Of a stretch of DNA of 33,118 nt, positions 16,525 through 23,751 are shown piece after piece. Every line of letters starts with the position of its first letter. Position 1 is the stretch's first letter. Source of the stretch: Hyphomicrobiales bacterium (GTDB taxonomy: Bacteria; Pseudomonadota; Alphaproteobacteria; Rhizobiales; Rhizobiaceae); the NCBI GenBank assembly GCA_900471515.1, contig UCFC01000028.1:68441-101558 (forward strand), given 5' to 3'. Made by a program: the position numbers and the translations under genes. The notes beneath the pieces are model-generated. The model searched no databases, was not told the origin of the DNA, and worked only from the letters and a program-made list of their open reading frames with translations.

Positions 16525-18107
16525 TGCGTGATCATGTGGTTGCGGTGGATGTCGGCACGAGCAGCGCACGCGCCGGCGTCTTCGATACGCATGGGCGCCT
16601 GCTTGCCAAGGCCGAACATCCGATCGTCATGAACCGGCCGCGCGAAAACCATGCCGAGCATGATTCCGAAGATATCTGGGCGGCCGTCTGCATTGCGGTG
16701 CGCGCGGCGATGGACCAGTCCGGCATCGCTGCGGCGGCAGTGGGGGCGATCGGTTTCGACGCGACCTGTTCTCTCGTCGTGCGCGACACCGAAGGCCGGC
16801 AGATCAGCGTTTCCACCGGCGGCGAGACGCGGTTCGATACGATCGTCTGGCTCGATCATCGGGCGCTGAAGGAGGCCGATTTCTGCACGGCGACGAAACA
16901 TGAGGTGCTGGAACATTCCGGCAATGTCATGTCGCCAGAAATGGAAATGCCGAAGCTGATGTGGCTGAAGAAGAACCTGCCGGCGACCTGGGAGAAGGCC
17001 GGTTATTTCTTCGACCTTGCCGACTTCCTGACCTGGAAGGCAAGCGGCTCGCTTGCCCGATCCCGCTGCACGCTGACGGCCAAATGGAACTATCTCGCGC
17101 ACAGGGAGAGGGGCTGGCGGCAGGATTTCCTGCAGCAGGTCGGTCTTGAGGATCTGTTGGTGCGCGGCAGCCTGCCGGAGGAGACGGCGGCCGTCGGGGA
17201 AAGCATCGACAGGCTGACGCCGCAGGCGGCCGAAGCGCTGGGCCTGACCGCCGATTGCCACGTTTCGGCCGGGATGATCGATGCCTATGCCGGCGCGCTC
17301 GGCACGCTCAGCGGTTATGCCGGCGATCCGGCAGGGCTTGAGCAGCAGCTTGCGCTGATTGCGGGGACATCGAGCTGCATCGTCGCCTTTTCCCGCGAGC
17401 GAAAGCCGAGCCAGGGAATGTGGGGGCCTTATTACGAGGCGGTTTTCCCGCAATCGTGGCTCGTCGAGGCCGGTCAATCCGCGGCCGGCGGGCTGCTCGA
17501 CCATATCGTGCGCATGCACGCGGCCGGTGGCGAACCGAGCACGGCGCAGCATCAGCGGATCGTCGCCCGTATCGCCGAACTCAGGGCGCAACAGGGGGAA
17601 GCGCTCGGTGCGCGGATCTTCGTTCTTCCGGATTTCCACGGCAACCGGTCGCCGCTGGCCGATCCGCATGCCGTCGGCGTCGTGAGCGGGCTGACGCTCG
17701 ATACGTCCTTCGACGGGCTGTGCGCGCTCTACTGGCGCACTGCGGTCGGGATCGCGCTCGGCATTCGTCACATCCTCGAAAAGATGCGAGATCATGGCTA
17801 TGTGCCGGATACGCTGCATGTGGCCGGCGGCCATGTGAAGAACCCCATTCTCATGGAGCTTTATTCGGATGTGACGGGTTGCAAGGTCATCGTGCCCGAC
17901 ATGAACGAGGCGGTCCTGCTCGGCACCGCGATCGCCGCATCGGTTGCCTGCGGTTTGCACAAGAATCTGGCGGCGGCGGGCGCAGCGATGTATCCCGGCG
18001 GCTCCGAGCGGCTTCCCGACAGGAGCAGGCAGGCGCTTTACGACCGCGACTATCGCCGCTTCCTTGCCATGTATCGCCATCGGGCCGAGCTGGAAGCGGT
18101 GGAATAG
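16524..18107 (+). CDS. FGGY-family pentulose kinase (D-ribulokinase / xylulokinase type)
   Basis: This 527-residue sugar kinase has the N-terminal phosphate loop VDVGTSSARAGVFD, segments GFDATCSLVV and WLDHRA, the probable catalytic base Asp253 in GMIDAYAGALG, adenosine motif AGTSSC, the run DFHGNRSPLADP, and VAGGHVKNP near the C-terminus. These place it with the ribulokinase-like (FGGY/YDCHR) group rather than classical XylB. A likely role is phosphorylating D-ribulose or D-xylulose formed from pentitols by MtlK-type oxidation. The start at 16524 overlaps the HAD stop; the extra TTG codon at 16521 is not used. It ends one base before the convergent RpiR regulator gene. Exact substrate is uncertain. 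Confidence 0.88.
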   Translation: MRDHVVAVDVGTSSARAGVFDTHGRLLAKAEHPIVMNRPRENHAEHDSEDIWAAVCIAVRAAMDQSGIAAAAVGAIGFDATCSLVVRDTEGRQISVSTGGETRFDTIVWLDHRALKEADFCTATKHEVLEHSGNVMSPEMEMPKLMWLKKNLPATWEKAGYFFDLADFLTWKASGSLARSRCTLTAKWNYLAHRERGWRQDFLQQVGLEDLLVRGSLPEETAAVGESIDRLTPQAAEALGLTADCHVSAGMIDAYAGALGTLSGYAGDPAGLEQQLALIAGTSSCIVAFSRERKPSQGMWGPYYEAVFPQSWLVEAGQSAAGGLLDHIVRMHAAGGEPSTAQHQRIVARIAELRAQQGEALGARIFVLPDFHGNRSPLADPHAVGVVSGLTLDTSFDGLCALYWRTAVGIALGIRHILEKMRDHGYVPDTLHVAGGHVKNPILMELYSDVTGCKVIVPDMNEAVLLGTAIAASVACGLHKNLAAAGAAMYPGGSERLPDRSRQALYDRDYRRFLAMYRHRAELEAVE

Positions 18108-18108
18108 T

Positions 18109-18963
18109 TCAGCGGTTTGCGGTCTCGCCGAGGATCGTTGCAAATTCCACCATGCGCCGCCGGCGCTGGCTCGCCTCCTCGCCGGCGCCCAGAATGACCG
18201 CCTCGGACAGACAATCGAGCAAGGCGATCAGCGGCGGCAGGTTATCGACGTCGGGCGCGCGGGCCGGCGGCAAAGGCAGGACGACGTTAGACTGTTCGGG
18301 CAGCCAGTCCGCATGCTGGGCGGAAATCAGGATCACCTTGTACCCGTAGCGGCGGGCAGTGCGCGCAAGCAGCCGCGACCTGGCGAAGCGCCGGCAATCG
18401 ATGATGACGAGTACGGCGTCCTCGACGAGTGAGCGGGCGAATAGCTCAGCAAAACGGCTGCCGGCGCCGTCGATCGCGCGCACGCCGTCCCGGGCGAGCG
18501 TCAGTCGCTGACAGAAATGGTTGGAGAGGCCGGCAAGCCTGGCATGGGTGGCGACGAAGACCTCCTTGGAGGCGCCGATCATCGAGACGGCCTCGCCCCA
18601 ATGCGGCTGCGCGGTCAGATGATAGATGTGGTGCAGCGCCTGTATCTGCTCGGCCACGAGAACGGCAAGCGGCTTGCCCTCCGACGCGTCCGTCTGCAGC
18701 TCCGTCATTGCGCTCTGGAACTGGACGGGCGAGGTCGTTGCCGTCTCCCGGATTTCCACCTTCACGCTGTCCAGGCCCTGGTAGCCGAGCGCCCGCAGGA
18801 AACGGCCGACCGTCATCGGCGAAAGATCAAGCCGGTCGGCAACCGATGCGGCGGTTTCGAACGGCAGATCGTTCAGATGTTCGGTGAAATATTTCGCGAT
18901 GCGTCGTTCGGCCGGCGTGCCGGACTTCGCGTATTGCCTAAGCTTCTCTACAAAGTCTTCCAC
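18109..18963 (-). CDS. MurR/RpiR family transcriptional regulator
   Basis: This 284-residue protein has an N-terminal RpiR-type helix-turn-helix (about residues 15-77, including ERRIAKYFTEHL and ADRLDLSPMTVGRFLRALGY) and a C-terminal SIS sugar-phosphate-binding domain from about residue 125 (SKEVFVATHARLAGLSN). It starts with GTG at 18963, preceded by the strong ribosome site GGGGGAGG. The stop is one base from the stop of the convergent FGGY kinase. The promoter carries two identical 14-bp repeats that are good candidates for its own operator. Regulated genes are not certain. The neighbouring pentulose kinase suggests a sugar-phosphate effector, but that is inference. Confidence 0.9.
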   Translation of the reverse strand: MEDFVEKLRQYAKSGTPAERRIAKYFTEHLNDLPFETAASVADRLDLSPMTVGRFLRALGYQGLDSVKVEIRETATTSPVQFQSAMTELQTDASEGKPLAVLVAEQIQALHHIYHLTAQPHWGEAVSMIGASKEVFVATHARLAGLSNHFCQRLTLARDGVRAIDGAGSRFAELFARSLVEDAVLVIIDCRRFARSRLLARTARRYGYKVILISAQHADWLPEQSNVVLPLPPARAPDVDNLPPLIALLDCLSEAVILGAGEEASQRRRRMVEFATILGETANR

Positions 18964-19081
18964 GTCGCAGCCTCCCCCATTTCCTCAGAGGCCTTCCGTG
19001 GATTCCTGTGGAGCCGAATCCCTGTTTTTTAATATTGTCCGGAAGCTCTTCTTAGGCCCATACGTATTTCCAACATCACGA

Positions 19082-19136
19082 ACTATATATTAGCATGTAA
19101 TTTTCGACAAGTTTTCTATTCAAGCATGTAATTTTC
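19082..19136 (-). promoter_or_regulatory. Promoter and direct-repeat operator of the RpiR regulator gene
   Basis: On the minus strand, TTGTCG (19105-19110) and TATAGT (19082-19087) are 17 bp apart. The 14-mer AGCATGTAATTTTC (plus-strand sense) occurs at 19092-19105, filling the spacer, and again at 19123-19136, exactly 31 bp away (about three helical turns). This looks like an autoregulatory operator. Confidence 0.6.
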
Positions 19137-19198
19137 AACCGACTTGCCGGAGGACGGCGGGCTACCTACATCACGCCGCGTAACGGAGACGCCATAGA

Positions 19199-19912
19199 AT
19201 GATCCTCGACGCCGCTCGACTTTCGCTTGCCAATCTGTTCGCGCCGGAGACCCGCTCGGCCTTCTGGAAAGTTCTGGGGCTGACGCTGCTGGTGCTGATC
19301 GGCTTATGGTTCGCGCTGCGCGGCCTGTTCATCAGTTTCGTATTTCCCTGGGTGGCCGGGTTCTTTCCCGAAATGCCCGACTGGGCCGGCTGGCTCAGCT
19401 TCGTTTTTCTTATTGCTGCCGGTGTCGGCCTTGCGCTGGCGCTGGCGCTGCTGCTTTCCCCGGTCACGGCGCTGATTGCCGGCCTCTTTCTCGACGATGT
19501 CGCCGAGGTGATCGAAAAGCGGGACTATCCGCAGGACGCCGCCGGCAAGGCCATGCCGCTCGGCCCCGCCATGGCGAGCTCGATCAAGTTCCTCGGCGTC
19601 GTGATCGTCGGCAATATTGTTGCGCTCCTTCTGCTCTTCATTCCCGGCGTCAATCTCGTGGCCTTCTTCCTGGTGAACGGCTATCTGCTCGGGCGGGAAT
19701 TCTTCGAGTTCGCGGCCATGCGCTTCCGTTCGCCGCCGCAGGCGCGGCTGTTTCGCGCCAAGCATGGTCCGACCGTCTTTCTTGGCGGGTTGGTAATCGC
19801 GCTTTTCCTGGCGATCCCGATCGTCAACCTGCTCACGCCGCTCTTTGCCGCAGGCATGATGGTGCATCTGCACAAGCTGATCTCGGCACGCGATCCCGAA
19901 TTCCGAGCCTAG
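19199..19912 (+). CDS. EI24/CysZ-like integral membrane protein
   Basis: This 237-residue protein of the EI24 (PF07264) family includes E. coli CysZ, a sulfate permease. Long hydrophobic segments are visible at about residues 25-52, 66-95, 125-150 and 195-225. They are separated by the family-typical amphipathic segment RDYPQDAAGKAMPLGPAMASSIKFLG and the NGYLLGREFFEFAAMRF motif. Rhizobial members are usually annotated as putative sulfate transporters, but no cysteine-pathway genes are nearby, so function is open. It is divergent from the RpiR gene and converges on endonuclease III with 46 bp between. GGAG lies about 13 bp before the ATG. Confidence 0.82.
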   Translation: MILDAARLSLANLFAPETRSAFWKVLGLTLLVLIGLWFALRGLFISFVFPWVAGFFPEMPDWAGWLSFVFLIAAGVGLALALALLLSPVTALIAGLFLDDVAEVIEKRDYPQDAAGKAMPLGPAMASSIKFLGVVIVGNIVALLLLFIPGVNLVAFFLVNGYLLGREFFEFAAMRFRSPPQARLFRAKHGPTVFLGGLVIALFLAIPIVNLLTPLFAAGMMVHLHKLISARDPEFRA

Positions 19913-19958
19913 CTTTTCACGCAATTCCCGTAGAGACGACGAGCAGGCGCTCGCCGCC

Positions 19959-20738
19959 TTACTCGACGGCCTCGCCGATCACCTGGGGCGGTAATTCGAC
20001 CAGTGGTGCCGGAATATCGCTGCTCTTTTCCGGCGACTTGCAGATATCGGCAATCACGCAGCGTTCGCATTCCGGGCGGCGGGCCTTGCAGGTGTAGCGG
20101 CCATGCAGGATGAGCCAGTGATGCGCGTGATAGAGGTAGTGCTTCGGCACGACTTTCATCAGCCGCTCTTCCACCTCGTCGGGCGTCTTGCCGGGTGCGA
20201 GCCTGATGCGGTTGGCGATACGGAAGATGTGGGTGTCGACCGCCATCGTGGCCTGGCCGAAGGCCATTGACAGGACGACATTGGCCGTCTTGCGGCCGAC
20301 GCCCGGCAGGCGCACCAGTTCCTCGCGCGTCTGCGGCACCTTGCCGGCGAAGTCGTCCACCAGCATCTGCGAGAGCGCGATGACGTTCTTCGCCTTGTTG
20401 CGGTAGAGACCAATGGTCTTGATGTAGTCGCGCAATCGCTCCTCGCCGAGATCGAGCATTTTCTGCGGCGTATCGGCGACCTTGAAGAGCGCCCGTGTCG
20501 CCTTGTTGACGCCGGCATCGGTCGCCTGCGCAGAAAGCGCCACCGCCACGACGAGGGTGAAGGGATTGGTGTGTTCCAGCTCACCCCGCGGCTCGGGCCG
20601 CTGGACCGAGAAACGGCGGAAGATCTCTTCGCGTTCGGCAAGCGAATAGGCTGATTTGACCGCCGCCGGCTTGCGGCGGGCGATCACATTCGAGTTTTGC
20701 GACGATTGGACAACGGATTTGAGTTTCGGATTTGCCAT
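19959..20738 (-). CDS. nth: Endonuclease III (DNA glycosylase / AP lyase)
   Basis: This 259-residue base-excision-repair enzyme removes oxidised pyrimidines and cleaves the abasic site. The helix-hairpin-helix LPGVGRKTANVV holds the catalytic Lys150, and Asp168 lies in AVDTHIFRIANR; their 18-residue spacing equals that of Lys120/Asp138 in E. coli Nth. The 4Fe-4S loop C-x6-C-x2-C-x5-C is intact (CKARRPECERCVIADIC). An N-terminal extension of about 30 residues over E. coli is usual in rhizobia. The ATG at 20738 is chosen; the frame runs to 20789 but would overlap the divergent DUF2244 gene further. No strong Shine-Dalgarno is seen. Confidence 0.95.
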   Translation of the reverse strand: MANPKLKSVVQSSQNSNVIARRKPAAVKSAYSLAEREEIFRRFSVQRPEPRGELEHTNPFTLVVAVALSAQATDAGVNKATRALFKVADTPQKMLDLGEERLRDYIKTIGLYRNKAKNVIALSQMLVDDFAGKVPQTREELVRLPGVGRKTANVVLSMAFGQATMAVDTHIFRIANRIRLAPGKTPDEVEERLMKVVPKHYLYHAHHWLILHGRYTCKARRPECERCVIADICKSPEKSSDIPAPLVELPPQVIGEAVE

Positions 20739-20760
20739 GGAAAATCTATACTCACCGGCC

Positions 20761-21258
20761 ATGACGGAAAGCAACGCCGACAGCCACAACGATCAGCCTG
20801 TTTTCGCAGCCGAGCTCTTTCCCTATCGCTCGCTCGGCCGGAGAGGCTTCAAGGTGATGCTCGCCGTTTCCGGCGCCGTCTGCCTTTTCTACGGCATGTT
20901 TTTCATCGTCACCGGCGCCTGGCCGATCGGTTTCTTTTTCGGCCTGGATTTCCTGCTGCTTTACGGCGCCTTCTGGCTGAACTACCGGTCCGGCAGGGTG
21001 CGGGAAGAAGTGACCGTTTCGCGCACGGATGTCTCCGTGCGCAAATTCTCTCCATCCGGCCGTATGATCGAGCACCATTTCAACCCGTTCTGGGCGCGTT
21101 TTCTCGTGCGCAGGCATCAGGAAATCGGCATTCTCTCCATGCATATTTTCGGGCAGGGCAAGCGCACGGATGTCGGTTCCTTCCTCAATCCCGACGACCG
21201 CGAGAGCTTCGCCAAGGCCTTCAAGGGCGCGCTGGCAACGGTCAAGCAGCGGATCTGA
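20761..21258 (+). CDS. DUF2244 domain membrane protein
   Basis: This 165-residue protein of the DUF2244 family is widespread in alphaproteobacteria with unknown function. Two adjacent transmembrane segments (about residues 32-52 and 56-76: LAVSGAVCLFYGMFFIV and FFFGLDFLLLYGAFWL) form a hairpin. A basic soluble C-terminal domain follows (RVREEVTVSRTDVSVRKF, then NPFWARFLVRRH). The start at 20761 (ATGACGGAA) is preferred, with an alternative ATG at 20737 adding eight residues. The alternative start overlaps the nth start codon inside one CCATGG. Divergent from nth with at most 22 bp between starts. Confidence 0.85.
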   Translation: MTESNADSHNDQPVFAAELFPYRSLGRRGFKVMLAVSGAVCLFYGMFFIVTGAWPIGFFFGLDFLLLYGAFWLNYRSGRVREEVTVSRTDVSVRKFSPSGRMIEHHFNPFWARFLVRRHQEIGILSMHIFGQGKRTDVGSFLNPDDRESFAKAFKGALATVKQRI

Positions 21259-21302
21259 GAATAACGCAAGAAACGGGTGGTTTGGCCGGCCGCCCTTGAT
21301 TA

Positions 21303-21320
21303 TCTCCTTGGCAAAGGAGA
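21303..21320 (+). promoter_or_regulatory. Hairpin covering the Shine-Dalgarno of the methyltransferase gene
   Basis: TCTCCTT (21303-21309) and AAGGAGA (21314-21320) form a perfect 7-bp stem with loop GGCA. The right arm is the AAGGAG ribosome-binding site for the gene starting at 21331, so folding would hide it. Confidence 0.5.
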
Positions 21321-21330
21321 AAAACGATGA

Positions 21331-22197
21331 ATGATCGCCAAGCTCGACACAGATATCACCCCTCAGGGCTCGGACTACGATACCGTCCGTCAGGTCATCG
21401 AACTCATCAGCGAGGAATATCGCGACCAGCCGTCGCTGGAGGCGATTGCCACAAGGCTGCACCAGTCGCCCACCCAGCTGCAGAAGACCTTTACCCGTTG
21501 GGCCGGCCTGTCCCCCAAGGCGTTCCTGCAGGCGGTGACGCTCGACCACGCCAAGCGGCTGCTGCGCCAGGAAGAGATGCCGTTGCTCGAGACCTCCATC
21601 GAGGTCGGCCTTTCCGGCCCGAGCCGCCTGCACGACCTGTTCGTGACGCATGAAGCCATGTCACCCGGCGAATGGAAGGCAAAGGGGGGCGGGCTCACGA
21701 TCCGCTACGGGTTCCATGTCTGCCCCTTCGGAACGGCCCTCGTCATGGTAACGGACCGCGGCCTTGCCGGCCTCGCCTTCAGCGATTCCGGCGATGAAAA
21801 GGCCTGCCTGGAGGATATGACCTGCCGTTGGCCGAATGCCGAATACGTGGAGGACCATCAGGCGACGGCGCCCTATGCCGAGCGTATCTTCCAGCCGGGC
21901 CGCTGGACCTCCGACCAGCCGCTGCGGGTTGTGCTGATCGGGACGGATTTTCAGGTCAGCGTCTGGCAAAGCCTGCTGAAGATTCCGTTCGGCAAGGCCG
22001 TGACCTATAGCGACATCGCCAAGGATATCGGCCGGCCGACCGCCATGCGCGCCGTCGGTGCGGCCGTCGGGGCCAATCCGATTTCCTTCGTCGTGCCCTG
22101 CCATCGTGCGCTTGGGAAAGACGGCGCACTGACCGGCTACCATTGGGGCCTGACCCGCAAGCGTGCAATGCTCGGCTGGGAATCGGCCCATGCCTGA
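21331..22197 (+). CDS. AraC-type HTH / O6-methylguanine-DNA methyltransferase fusion (Ada-like)
   Basis: This 288-residue protein joins an AraC-type helix-turn-helix region (about residues 20-115: PSLEAIATRLHQSPTQLQKTF and GLSPKAFLQAV) to an O6-alkylguanine methyltransferase domain (about residues 125-285). The methyl-acceptor is Cys257 in VVPCHR, followed by the family run GALTGYHWG. Unlike E. coli Ada it lacks the N-terminal zinc domain with the phosphotriester-sensing Cys, so any methylation-triggered transcription switch must differ. It repairs O6-methylguanine directly and irreversibly. The Shine-Dalgarno AAGGAG is 11 bp from this ATG but 7 bp from an out-of-frame ATG at 21327, and it is enclosed in a hairpin. 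Confidence 0.9.
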   Translation: MIAKLDTDITPQGSDYDTVRQVIELISEEYRDQPSLEAIATRLHQSPTQLQKTFTRWAGLSPKAFLQAVTLDHAKRLLRQEEMPLLETSIEVGLSGPSRLHDLFVTHEAMSPGEWKAKGGGLTIRYGFHVCPFGTALVMVTDRGLAGLAFSDSGDEKACLEDMTCRWPNAEYVEDHQATAPYAERIFQPGRWTSDQPLRVVLIGTDFQVSVWQSLLKIPFGKAVTYSDIAKDIGRPTAMRAVGAAVGANPISFVVPCHRALGKDGALTGYHWGLTRKRAMLGWESAHA

Positions 22198-22220
22198 CCG
22201 TTGGGAACAACCGAAGCCGT

Positions 22221-23204
22221 TCAGGCGGCTTCGGCGAGTTCCAGCAAGGCCCTTGCCGCGCTCTCGTCCGTTATCAGCGTGTTGCAGCCGATGCGCCTGA
22301 TCGTTGCGCGGATCGCGACGGCGCGATGGGCGCCGCCGGAGGACAGAACGATGTGCCGCGCCTTCTTCAGCGTATCGAGATCCACCGACATCACCCGCTG
22401 ATTGATCGAGTGGTCGACGGAATTGCCGTCCTTGTCCAGAAAATTGAACATGGTGTCGCAGACGCAGCCGGCGTCGATCAGCTGCTGCAGCTCGGCCTTC
22501 GAAATCCATCCTTCGGACAGCGAGGTCGAATGCGGGCCGATATCGCCGCAGCTGACGATTGCCAGATCAAGATTTTCCGCCAGCCGGTAGATCGTATCCA
22601 GTCCGCATTTTTCGATGAGGTTGCGCTTGGTTTCGGTCGAGTCGACAAGCAGCGGGGCCAGGAACATGTAACATTCCGCTCCGAGCTGGTTTGCAAGCCG
22701 CCAAGTATAGTCGATCGGGTTTGTCTGGTGGACGGCGACGATGCCGCCGAGCAGGGAGACGATCTTGCAATTGTCGCGCCGCGGCGGCCGGAAGCTTGCG
22801 AGCGAGGCCGTCATGGTGCGGCCCCAGCCGACGCCGATCGTATAATCGTCGGGAATGGCCTCCGACAGGAACTGGCCGAGCGCCAGGCCGACATTTTTTG
22901 CCAGTGAATTCGCGTCGCAACTGGCAGGTTCCGGCACGACGATCGCCTCGTCGAGCCCGTAGGCGCGCTCCAGCTTGACCGAAAGCTCGACGCAGTCGCC
23001 GATCGAGTCGTTGATCCAGATCTGCACTTCGCTGCGTTTCATCGCCTCGTCGAGCAGGCGGATGACGGTCGTGCGGCTGATGCCGAGCTGTTCGGCGACA
23101 TCCTTCTGGGTCAGGCCTTCGTTGTAATAGAGCCATGCGGCCCGCAGCCGGAGCGAGGAGGCTTCGGAATAGGCCGTATGCGTGCCGCGTTTCAGCTTGA
23201 CCAC
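22221..23204 (-). CDS. SorC-family sugar-binding transcriptional regulator divergent from transaldolase
   Basis: This 327-residue regulator has an N-terminal HTH (about residues 20-60: RLRAAWLYYNEGLTQKDVAE, then GISRTTVIRLLDEAM) and a C-terminal SorC sugar-phosphate-binding domain (IGVGWGRTMTASL, then LLGGIVAVHQTNP and CGDIG). The chosen start is GTG at 23204, with GGGAGGAG just upstream, which gives normal family length. The frame stays open to 23471, but that 89-residue extension has no family resemblance and contains promoter-like and palindromic DNA. It is divergent from tal, so pentose-phosphate-related control is a reasonable guess. It converges on the methyltransferase gene with 23 bp between. 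Confidence 0.85.
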   Translation of the reverse strand: MVKLKRGTHTAYSEASSLRLRAAWLYYNEGLTQKDVAEQLGISRTTVIRLLDEAMKRSEVQIWINDSIGDCVELSVKLERAYGLDEAIVVPEPASCDANSLAKNVGLALGQFLSEAIPDDYTIGVGWGRTMTASLASFRPPRRDNCKIVSLLGGIVAVHQTNPIDYTWRLANQLGAECYMFLAPLLVDSTETKRNLIEKCGLDTIYRLAENLDLAIVSCGDIGPHSTSLSEGWISKAELQQLIDAGCVCDTMFNFLDKDGNSVDHSINQRVMSVDLDTLKKARHIVLSSGGAHRAVAIRATIRRIGCNTLITDESAARALLELAEAA

Positions 23205-23284
23205 ATCTCCTCCCGCGCCGATTTCGCCCTGAAGCGTATCGCGATCCTTCAGATTCGCGCGCCACGCTCCAGGCTCTTGTTTTC

Positions 23285-23328
23285 GCATGTCGTACCGCAA
23301 AACCGCTGCACACTTTTGCGCGACATGC
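23285..23328. repeat. Nested inverted repeat upstream of the SorC regulator gene
   Basis: The outer arms are GCATGTCG (23285-23292) and CGACATGC (23321-23328). The inner arms are CGCAAAA (23296-23302) and TTTTGCG (23314-23320). Only a 3-nt bulge (23293-23295) interrupts one side, and the loop is 11 nt. It would lie in the regulator mRNA leader if the promoter at 23383-23410 is used, or act as an operator in DNA. Confidence 0.6.
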
Positions 23329-23382
23329 CCTATATCTTTGCTGTCGATAGCATAAGCTTGTGGCATCGGCTTTGTTCCCGCG

Positions 23383-23410
23383 ATAATGCCGGGTGTGACA
23401 CTTATGTCAA
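23383..23410 (-). promoter_or_regulatory. Candidate promoter of the SorC regulator with overlapping palindrome
   Basis: On the minus strand, perfect -35 TTGACA (23405-23410) and CATTAT (23383-23388) are 16 bp apart. The palindrome TGACA-CTTA-TGTCA (23396-23409) overlaps the -35, a natural operator position. The resulting leader to the GTG at 23204 would be about 170 nt. Confidence 0.45.
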
Positions 23411-23429
23411 TTGAAATGCACAAATGTCC

Positions 23430-23459
23430 TTGACTTTTCGTTGCCGGAGCGGCGATAGT
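23430..23459 (+). promoter_or_regulatory. Candidate tal promoter
   Basis: TTGACT (23430-23435, 5 of 6) and GATAGT (23454-23459, 4 of 6) are 18 bp apart. The mRNA leader to the tal ATG would be about 285 nt. Confidence 0.35.
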
Positions 23460-23499
23460 CATGGTCGACAACGTCGTTCTTGTCCGTCCGAGGAGGACA

Positions 23500-23640
23500 A
23501 TGTGCGGGCATGCGGAAAGTCACGACCGGCCGATCAGCCGCAGGCGGCAGCGCTTGGAGTGCGCTCGTCGTTCTCCGGCACCTGGAGCAGAGCCCTTGGG
23601 AACAGTGCCAATGTCTCTTACGTTTATGAACCAGCCGTAA
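23500..23640 (+). CDS. Possible 46-codon leader ORF upstream of tal
   Basis: An ATG at 23500 is preceded by a full AGGAGG (23491-23496) at 3-4 bp spacing and opens a 46-codon frame ending in TAA at 23638-23640, 111 bp before tal. The peptide is Arg-rich in its first half and resembles nothing I recognise. It could be a translated leader affecting tal, or a chance frame. The ribosome site also forms part of a short hairpin, TTGTCC/GGACAA. Confidence 0.25.
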   Translation: MCGHAESHDRPISRRRQRLECARRSPAPGAEPLGTVPMSLTFMNQP

Positions 23641-23751
23641 CGGAAGCGCGTCTTTTCGCCTGCAGCATGAAGCCATTCGATCCTTCGATCACCTCTTTGC
23701 CGGGCGGAACTCGCGCCGGTCCGCAGCCCAAGTTCAAAAAGGATTTTGACT

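Larger units (their letters stand above)
23205..23751. other. 547-bp structured spacer between the SorC regulator and tal
   Basis: No convincing full-length gene lies here. Small frames on both strands lack family resemblance, apart from one possible leader ORF at 23500-23640. The spacer holds a nested inverted repeat (23285-23328), a palindrome overlapping a consensus -35 of the regulator promoter (23396-23410), a weak tal promoter (23430-23459) and a hairpin TTGTCC (23480-23485) / GGACAA (23495-23500). Confidence 0.6.

Noticed and set aside
23205..23471. N-terminal extension of the second SorC regulator to 23471
   Set aside because: The extra 89 residues are not typical of the family, cover promoter-like and palindromic DNA, and a GTG with a strong ribosome site gives normal length.
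23407..23676. 89-codon minus-strand frame in the SorC-tal spacer
   Set aside because: No ribosome site or recognisable domain, and it overlaps both promoter candidates.
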